Part shown: positions 58,833 to 64,000 of the stretch, piece after piece
How positions within the stretch are numbered: position 1 is the first letter of the stretch
Layout of the letters: each line of letters starts with the position of its first letter
Assembly (NCBI GenBank): GCA_964350445.1
Contig: CAYGKA010000003.1
Location: 80,654 to 144,653 of the forward strand
From: Hwanghaeella sp964350445
GTDB lineage: Bacteria > Pseudomonadota > Alphaproteobacteria > UBA8366 > Aestuariispiraceae
Direction of reading: 5' to 3'
Length of the DNA stretch: 64,000 nt
Translations under genes and position numbers: made by a program
The notes under the pieces: generated by a model
Told to the model about the DNA's origin: nothing
Seen by the model: the letters and a program-made list of their open reading frames with translations, nothing else
Database searches by the model: none

Positions 58833-61166
58833 TTATGGATTTGCGACCGGATCGAGCAGGGGGCTGCGGCGCGGTTTGACCGGTATGTAGCAGGTGGCGG
58901 AAGTCCCCCCGGCCGTCGACCCGCCAAGCACGATCCGCCCGCCATGCAATTCGATCAGGCTTTTCGAGAGGGCGAGGCCCAATCCGGCGCCCGATTGTTT
59001 GGTGCCGCTGGACGCCTGAACGAAACTTTCGAAGACGCGTTCGCGGTCTTCTTCCGAAATGCCGCCACCGGTGTCTTCGATGATGATGCGGATTTCCGGA
59101 ATATCCGGTTCCGGCGGCAAGGCATGAATCTCTACCGTGCCGCCTTCCGGCGTGAACTTGATGGCGTTGCCCAGCAGGTTCGCCAGGACCTGCCGGATCC
59201 GCGCGGTGTCGCAGGCGGCCGGCAGCGGCTTGATATTGCGATTGACCGAAACCGTAATCGATTTCTCATCCGCCGCGGTTCGGGCCGTCCGAACAAGCTC
59301 CGTGACGATCGTCGCGACATCGGTGTCCTGGATGTCCAGCTGCATGAAACCGGCCTGGATCGTCGCCAGGTCCAGGATGTCGCCGACCATGCGGGCAAGA
59401 TGCTGCGACGCCTCCAGGACATTCGAGACATAGTCCGCCTGCCGCACATTCAGATCGCCGGCCAGCCCGCTTTGCAAAATTTCGGTAAATCCGATGATCG
59501 TGTTTAACGGGGTTCGCAACTCGTAGGACATGTTTGAAATGAAGCGCGACTTCAGAAGATCGGCGTTTTCAAGCGCGGCGTTCCGTTCCTCAAGCGCCCG
59601 CTGTACGCGAAGGCTGTCGGTGACGTCCAGATATAGCATCAGGCACTGGCCGTCCGGCAGGGGAACCTCAACCCGGTCGATGATACGGTCGTCGGAAAAC
59701 TCGTACCGGCCTGCATCGGACTTCGGTTCGGTAATCGCCACGATTGTGTCACGCTTGAATTCTTCCCAATCCGTACTGTGTGGAATAAGGGGGCGCACTT
59801 TCTCCAGCAGTTGCGAAACATGGGGCGACCCGCGCAGGTCGGCATCACTGAACTTCCAAATTTCCTGATAGGCACGGTTATGCAGCCGAAGGCGGCCGTC
59901 CCGGCTGAACACCGCGAACCCCTCATACAAGTTGTTCAGTGTGGCTTGCTGAACCTGGGTCAGTGTATTGTAAGACCGTTCCAGCGCCAGTCTGTCGGTG
60001 ACGTCTTCGAACTGGAAGAACAGACCGCCCTTCGGGTGTGGTGAAATCAGCAGCCGGATCGACCGCTCGTCGGGAAGGTGCAGCAGTTCTTCCCGTGTTT
60101 CCATGACAGAAGTAAACAACTCGACCCGGGCTCGAATTTCGGCCCTCTGGTCGATCGTTTCGGGCACTTGCCGGCGGTCGTAGAGCATGCCGGCAACCTC
60201 CTCGAAGCTCGGTTGGGAATCCAGATATTCGGGTTCAAGACCCCAAAGGTCGGCATAGGCGGAGTTGTAGAAGTTGATCCTCCGGTCGGGCCCGAAAATC
60301 GCGACGGCGGTCAAAAGATTCTCAAGCACCGCATCCTGGGCGGCGATGTTTTCGGCCAGAGAGGTCTGCATCGCTTCCGGGCCGGTCTGGTTTTCGCCGA
60401 AACCAAGGACCGTGCCGTCTTCATCGAGACGCAGTTCGACGAAATCATAGAGCTGACGCGTCCCGTTGATCACCACATGATGACTTTCCGATTGCGGTGT
60501 CGAACGGCTGAGGGCGCGCCGCGCGAGCGCGGTTCCTTCCTCCGCCACCAAACCCGTCATCAGGTCGCGGTTCGACGCCGGAATTTCAGCACTTCCGGAA
60601 AGGCCGACGGCGTTGGCATAGACGGTGTTGCCGCCGGCAAGCTTCAGCGTCTTCGGGTCGCGCCACCACACCGGCAGCGGCAGCCGGTCGAGAATTTTCT
60701 CCACGCGTGTCTGGGCGCTGCGGGCGGCTTGCGCCTTGTTCATCGCCGCGATTTCAGCTTCCCGGTCCTCGAAACGCAGCATCACGCCGTTGCCGGAGGG
60801 AAAACCTGTCAGGGTGTAGTCGGCCTGCCGTGGACCGACCTTCACATTCTCCTTCAATGCGGCACCGGTCCGCCGCAGATCTTCGAGCAGGGCATGCAGC
60901 GTCTTGTTCCGCGATTCCAGGTCCGGCGCGGAAAGGCAGGTGCACAGTTCCATCAGCGTGGTGAACCGGGTGCTCCCCAATAGTTGGGCAGCGGGGCCGT
61001 TCGCTTGGATGTGGTTGTCCAGGATGACGACGAGGGGGGCGGGGTCGCCGGCGAAGTAACGGTCGATGGCGACGGAACGGCGCTGCCGCCACCAGGCGAT
61101 TGAAAATCCCAAGAGACCGCCGAGCGCGGTGCCGGCCAGGGCAGCGAGAGTGAAGTCGTCAGACAT
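58833..61166 (-). CDS. divL: DivL-type pseudo-histidine kinase (PAS domains, Tyr at the phospho-acceptor site)
   Basis: This 777-residue protein has one N-terminal TM helix (about 5-25), several PAS-like domains (about 40-150, 160-260, 275-390 and 405-520), an HisKA dimerisation domain and an HATPase domain. The H-box reads FISNMSYELRTPLNTIIGF, with Tyr548 where the phospho-accepting His should be; the codon is TAC at 59523-59525. N, G1 and G2 boxes (NLLGNAIKF, EDTGGGI, GAGLGLALSKS) look intact. Caulobacter DivL is 769 residues with Tyr550 and controls CckA through DivK. Size, layout and Tyr match that. It lies downstream of ahcY but behind a terminator. Confidence 0.88.
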   Translation of the reverse strand: MSDDFTLAALAGTALGGLLGFSIAWWRQRRSVAIDRYFAGDPAPLVVILDNHIQANGPAAQLLGSTRFTTLMELCTCLSAPDLESRNKTLHALLEDLRRTGAALKENVKVGPRQADYTLTGFPSGNGVMLRFEDREAEIAAMNKAQAARSAQTRVEKILDRLPLPVWWRDPKTLKLAGGNTVYANAVGLSGSAEIPASNRDLMTGLVAEEGTALARRALSRSTPQSESHHVVINGTRQLYDFVELRLDEDGTVLGFGENQTGPEAMQTSLAENIAAQDAVLENLLTAVAIFGPDRRINFYNSAYADLWGLEPEYLDSQPSFEEVAGMLYDRRQVPETIDQRAEIRARVELFTSVMETREELLHLPDERSIRLLISPHPKGGLFFQFEDVTDRLALERSYNTLTQVQQATLNNLYEGFAVFSRDGRLRLHNRAYQEIWKFSDADLRGSPHVSQLLEKVRPLIPHSTDWEEFKRDTIVAITEPKSDAGRYEFSDDRIIDRVEVPLPDGQCLMLYLDVTDSLRVQRALEERNAALENADLLKSRFISNMSYELRTPLNTIIGFTEILQSGLAGDLNVRQADYVSNVLEASQHLARMVGDILDLATIQAGFMQLDIQDTDVATIVTELVRTARTAADEKSITVSVNRNIKPLPAACDTARIRQVLANLLGNAIKFTPEGGTVEIHALPPEPDIPEIRIIIEDTGGGISEEDRERVFESFVQASSGTKQSGAGLGLALSKSLIELHGGRIVLGGSTAGGTSATCYIPVKPRRSPLLDPVANP

Positions 61167-61228
61167 CCAGGCTTGGTTTCCCCTAACGCCCCTCGGCACC
61201 CAAATCCCCATCCGAATGCCGGGGGTCA

Positions 61229-61257
61229 ATGTTAAGGGCGCTTCGGACCGGCGACAA
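61229..61257 (-). promoter_or_regulatory. Candidate promoter of divL
   Basis: Minus-strand TTGTCG (61252-61257) and TAACAT (61229-61234) are 17 nt apart, in the 128 nt between the ahcY terminator and the divL ATG. Confidence 0.4.
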
Positions 61258-61290
61258 GCTGGGGCTGCGCGCTTCACGGGACAGACACAC

Positions 61291-61322
61291 AAAAACACGG
61301 CCGGAATCGCTTCCGGCCGTGT
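61291..61322 (-). terminator. Intrinsic terminator of ahcY
   Basis: On the minus strand a perfect 12-bp stem ACACGGCCGGAA/TTCCGGCCGTGT with a 4-base loop is followed by TTTTTGTG. It lies about 76 nt after the ahcY stop and separates ahcY from divL. Confidence 0.92.
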
Positions 61323-61398
61323 CGATGCGTAAACCGCCGCCGCGCGTTGCCGGGCCCTTAATATGGCCCTTTGCCGCGCGTGGACGGCAAAAATGCGA

Positions 61399-62694
61399 TC
61401 AGTAACGATAGGTGTCCGGCTTGAACGGGCCTTCGGTTCCGACGCCGATATAATCCGCCTGTTCCTGCGACAGCTTGGTCAGCATCGCGCCGACTTTCGC
61501 CAGATGCAGCGCCGCGACCTTCTCATCGAGGTGCTTCGGCAGAACATAGACCTTGCACTCATAGTCGCTGGCATTGTTCCAAAGCTCGATCTGGGCCAGG
61601 ACCTGGTTGGTGAAGGACGCGCTCATGACGAAGCTGGGATGGCCGGTGGCGCAGCCCAGATTCACCAGACGGCCTTCGGCCAGCACGATGATCTTCTTGC
61701 CGTCGGGGAATTCGACTTCGTCGACCTGCGGCTTGATGTTGTCCCACTTGAAGTTCTTCAGCGCGTTGATCTGAATTTCGCTGTCGAAATGGCCGATATT
61801 GCAGACGATCGCCCGGTCTTTCATGGCGCGCATGTGGTCGACGGTGATGACGTCCACATTGCCGGTCGCGGTGCAGAAGATGTCTGACCGGGGCGCAGCG
61901 TCTTCCATGGTGACGACTTCAAAGCCTTCCATGGCGGCCTGCAGGGCGCAGATCGGGTCGGCTTCGGTGACCAGCACGCGGCAGCCGGCGTTGCGCAGGC
62001 TGTCGGCGGACCCTTTGCCGACATCGCCGAAACCGCAAACTGTGGCGACCTTGCCGGCCATCATCACGTCGGTGGCGCGGCGGATGGCATCGACCAGGCT
62101 TTCACGGCAGCCGTATTTGTTGTCGAATTTCGACTTGGTGACGCTGTCGTTCACGTTGATGGCCGGAACCTTCAACGTGCCCTTCTTCGCCATTTCGTAA
62201 AGGCGGTGAACACCGGTCGTGGTTTCTTCCGACAGGCCACGGACGTTTTCCAACAGTTCCGGACGGTTTTCGTGCATGCGCACCGTCAGGTCGCCGCCGT
62301 CGTCCAAAATCATGTTCGGGACCCAGCCGTTCGGCCCTTCCATCGTCATGTCGATGGCCCACCAGAACTCTTCCTCGCTCATGCCTTTCCAGGCGAAGAC
62401 CGGCACGCCGGTCGCCGCAATCGCGGCCGCCGCATGGTCCTGGGTGGAGAAGATGTTGCAGGACGACCAGCGGACTTCGGCGCCCAACGCGGTCAGGGTC
62501 TCGATCAGAACCGCGGTCTGGATCGTCATGTGAAGGCAGCCGACGATACGGGCGCCCTTCAGCGGCTGCGCCGATCCGAATTCCTCGCGCAGGGCCATCA
62601 GGCCCGGCATTTCGGTTTCCGCGATATTGATTTCCTTGCGGCCCCAATCGGCCAAGCTAATGTCCTTTACCTTGAAGTCGCTGTCAGCGCTCAT
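61399..62694 (-). CDS. ahcY: Adenosylhomocysteinase
   Basis: This 431-residue NAD-dependent enzyme splits S-adenosylhomocysteine to homocysteine and adenosine, restoring the methyl cycle fed by metK. Seen are the substrate-site VRWSSCNIFSTQDHAAAAIA (75-94), NVNDSVTKSKFDN with the catalytic Lys/Asp (180-192), and the NAD loop GFGDVGKGSA (221-230). The C-terminal tail is PFKPDTYRY, the conserved tetramer-contact end. Length is that of the alphaproteobacterial short-to-intermediate form. An AGGAGAAATTGG leads to the ATG. Confidence 0.98.
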   Translation of the reverse strand: MSADSDFKVKDISLADWGRKEINIAETEMPGLMALREEFGSAQPLKGARIVGCLHMTIQTAVLIETLTALGAEVRWSSCNIFSTQDHAAAAIAATGVPVFAWKGMSEEEFWWAIDMTMEGPNGWVPNMILDDGGDLTVRMHENRPELLENVRGLSEETTTGVHRLYEMAKKGTLKVPAINVNDSVTKSKFDNKYGCRESLVDAIRRATDVMMAGKVATVCGFGDVGKGSADSLRNAGCRVLVTEADPICALQAAMEGFEVVTMEDAAPRSDIFCTATGNVDVITVDHMRAMKDRAIVCNIGHFDSEIQINALKNFKWDNIKPQVDEVEFPDGKKIIVLAEGRLVNLGCATGHPSFVMSASFTNQVLAQIELWNNASDYECKVYVLPKHLDEKVAALHLAKVGAMLTKLSQEQADYIGVGTEGPFKPDTYRY

Positions 62695-62787
62695 CCAATT
62701 TCTCCTGAAATCTGCGAATATCCGTCCGGTAGTGTGGGCGACCTACCCGCGTTCGAACCGGTCGGCTAAGACGTAATTGCCGCGCGG

Positions 62788-62816
62788 GGTATAGCAAGGC
62801 CTCGATAGCTCAACAA
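62788..62816 (-). promoter_or_regulatory. Candidate sigma70 promoter of ahcY
   Basis: Minus-strand TTGTTG (62811-62816) and TATACC (62788-62793) are 17 nt apart. The leader to ahcY would be about 86 nt and can fold (GGTAG/CTACC pairing), but I cannot match it to a known SAH or SAM riboswitch class. Confidence 0.55.
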
Positions 62817-63079
62817 GGCGCAAGGTTGACCGGACCGGCATTGCGCCGGCGCCGGGTTGGCGCAGATGACTGTGATGTTGTTGCAACACCAGGAATCTAT
62901 CCTTGATAGAGGGTGTCCCCCATCGCTGGGAACCTCGACAACATATACGTAATCTGCGACAAACCCTGTAGCAATTTGGAGGTACCGGGCTAAATCGGGC
63001 CCTGTGCGATTGCTGCCGGACCGGCCCTTTTTGAAGGGGGGCCCTATCCCCAAAGGTTAGGACGGCAGCCAATTCTCGG
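62817..63079. other. Rest of the 385-bp ahcY-omp divergent intergenic region
   Basis: Together with the ahcY promoter and leader this separates two divergent genes. I see no coding sequence. It contains a possible omp promoter (TTGCAA at 62881-62886, 17-nt spacer, TGATAG at 62904-62909), which would leave a leader of about 165 nt with a CCCTT/AAGGG hairpin near 63027. Confidence 0.4.
62881..62909 (+). promoter_or_regulatory. Possible promoter of the outer-membrane protein gene
   Basis: TTGCAA and TGATAG with a 17-nt spacer; the -10 is imperfect and the leader would be long. Confidence 0.3.
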
Positions 63080-63766
63080 ATGGGAACAATGGCACTAACA
63101 GACTTATCGCGCCGTTTGCGGTCCGGTATTGCGGCTTCCGCAATGCTCGCGGCCGGGGCGTTCCTTGCCCTGCCGGTCGCGGATGCGGCTGCGCAGTGGT
63201 ACGTGGAAGGTCAAGGCGGCATCAACATCCCGGCCGATAGCGACCTGGATGGCACCGGCTTCGACGTCGATGCGGAAATCGACCCCGGCTTCGTCGGGTT
63301 GGTAACGATCGGCCACGACTATGACGGTATTTTCCGCGTCGGTGGCGAATTCGGTTATCGCGACGGAGATGTGGACAAGGTTGGGGGCGTTTCGGCTTCC
63401 GGCGATGTCGACGTCCTGTCCGCCATGCTGAACGTTTTCCTGGATTTCGATATCGGTCAGCCGGGGCTGAAGCCCTTCATCGGCGCCGGTCTCGGTGCGG
63501 CCAGGATCAGTGCCGACGGGGTCAACCCCGTCAACGGCTTGGCCATGAATGACGACGATACCGGTCTTGCCGGACAGTTGATGGCCGGTGTCGCCTATCG
63601 TGTCGCCGACAATCTGGACCTGACCGGTACCTACAACCTGTTCTACGTGCCGTCGGTCGAATTCGGCCTGTCGAACGGGACGGATGTGGATTCCGATTAT
63701 CTGTCGCACAGCATTCTGATCGGTCTGCGTTACACCTTTGCCCCGCCGCCGCCGGCCCCGGCCTGA
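63080..63766 (+). CDS. Outer-membrane beta-barrel protein (OmpA/OMP_b-brl type), probably cut short
   Basis: This 228-residue exported protein has a signal peptide (basic RRLRSG, hydrophobic AASAMLAAGAFLALPV, cleavage near DAAA-QWY). An eight-strand porin-like barrel follows, with alternating strands (WYVEGQGGINIP, GFVGLVTIGHDY, FRVGGEFGYRDG, LKPFIGAGLGAARI, ILIGLRYTF). After the last strand comes APPPPAPA and a stop. In OmpA-type proteins such a Pro-rich linker leads to a peptidoglycan-binding domain, absent here because the sequence changes character at once (see findings). The start may be the ATG at 63089. Confidence 0.8.
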   Translation: MGTMALTDLSRRLRSGIAASAMLAAGAFLALPVADAAAQWYVEGQGGINIPADSDLDGTGFDVDAEIDPGFVGLVTIGHDYDGIFRVGGEFGYRDGDVDKVGGVSASGDVDVLSAMLNVFLDFDIGQPGLKPFIGAGLGAARISADGVNPVNGLAMNDDDTGLAGQLMAGVAYRVADNLDLTGTYNLFYVPSVEFGLSNGTDVDSDYLSHSILIGLRYTFAPPPPAPA

Positions 63767-63783
63767 GGACGCGCGGTCCGGCG

Positions 63784-63971
63784 CCCGCCGCGTCGACCAG
63801 CGCGACGACGAGCGGGGCGGGGAGGCGCGGCAGGTCGTCCCCGCGGATGTTGAGGAGCCAGGCGACGCTGTCGGGCAGGGTGAGCGCCGCGGCGCCCGCG
63901 CCCGCCTCGCGGATCGCGGCGGCGCCGAGCGCCCGCTTCTCCGCCGCGCTCCGACCCGCCAGCGCCTCCGG
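63784..63971 (-). pseudogene. pepP: Fragment of Xaa-Pro aminopeptidase (M24B), likely foreign or misassembled
   Basis: The minus-strand translation includes LAGRSAAEKRALGAAAIRE, LTLPDSVAWLLNIRGDDLP and RLPAPLVVALVDAAG, a clear match to the second N-terminal creatinase-like domain of aminopeptidase P. An in-frame TAG (63972-63974) interrupts it upstream, and homology stops near 63784, just after the omp stop, so no M24 catalytic domain follows. By my count 38 of the last 220 bases are A/T (about 83% GC), well above the neighbouring genes. It is either a relic or, more likely, a contig chimera. Confidence 0.7.
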
Positions 63972-64000
63972 CTAGGGCCGGATCGGCGCCGCGGGCGCCG

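Noticed and set aside
62743..62765. T-loop-like GGTTCGAAC on the minus strand upstream of ahcY
   Set aside because: The flanking bases do not form a 5-bp T-stem, and no acceptor, D or anticodon arms are present, so it is not a tRNA.
1..64000. CRISPR arrays, insertion sequences, integrases, toxin-antitoxin pairs, rRNA or tRNA genes
   Set aside because: I looked for regular repeats, transposase or recombinase motifs and T-arm sequences on both strands and found none that hold up.

Overview
The window is a GC-rich, gene-dense piece of core chromosome from an alphaproteobacterium, most likely a marine Rhodospirillales-type lineage (inference). Supporting signs are a MucR/Ros regulator, an alphaproteobacterial Fur/Mur-type regulator, an ornithine-lipid olsBA pair, a DivL-type pseudo-histidine kinase beside ahcY, a phoR-pstSCAB-phoU-phoB cluster, and the rimP-nusA-ylxR-infB-rbfA-truB-rpsO-pnp order. 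I see no insertion sequence, integrase, CRISPR array, defence island or tRNA gene. It is a draft scaffold: there is a 100-N gap at 3852-3951, and the right end looks chimeric.

Layout. 1-108 is the 5' end of a ComM/YifB gene. 374-3848 holds a PuuE-like polysaccharide-deacetylase-fold protein, an unusual adenylate-forming enzyme and a bacterial voltage-gated sodium channel. A VOC protein and a YihU-like dehydrogenase follow. From 45084 leftward to 5688 almost everything lies on the minus strand. Read 5'->3', that run holds mutS, glnD, murJ, trpS, a DUF2333 gene, uspA, nfu, a Bax-like glucosaminidase, tsaB-rimI, mucR, fur, olsB-olsA, miaB-phoH-ybeY-corC-lnt, metK, trmB, the rimP-to-pnp translation/RNA-decay operon, a BON lipoprotein, sirB1-like and gshB. 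One NodB-type deacetylase on the plus strand interrupts it. From 45261 to 58808 most genes are on the plus strand: maeB, phoR, pstS, pstC, pstA, pstB, phoU, phoB, two small genes and a DMT exporter, with one nnrU gene opposed. divL and ahcY are on the minus strand, and an outer-membrane beta-barrel gene closes the window.

How the genes work together. rimP-pnp is the conserved translation initiation, transcription elongation and RNA turnover operon. miaB-phoH-ybeY-corC-lnt groups tRNA modification, RNA/ribosome quality control and lipoprotein maturation. olsBA makes a phosphate-free membrane lipid, which fits functionally with the phosphate-starvation regulon (PhoR/PhoB, Pst, PhoU) in the same window. 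metK and ahcY form and clear the S-adenosylmethionine cycle.

Most worth a second look: the PstA permease with a long periplasmic coiled-coil insert; the DivL homologue with Tyr in place of the phospho-acceptor His; the adenylate-forming enzyme lacking both usual lysines; the MucR with a degenerate zinc site; a candidate small structured RNA at 33805-33934; and two assembly problems (a false gap with an exact 55-bp overlap, and a foreign-looking 83% GC aminopeptidase fragment fused to the right end). I do not see an obviously new multi-gene system.
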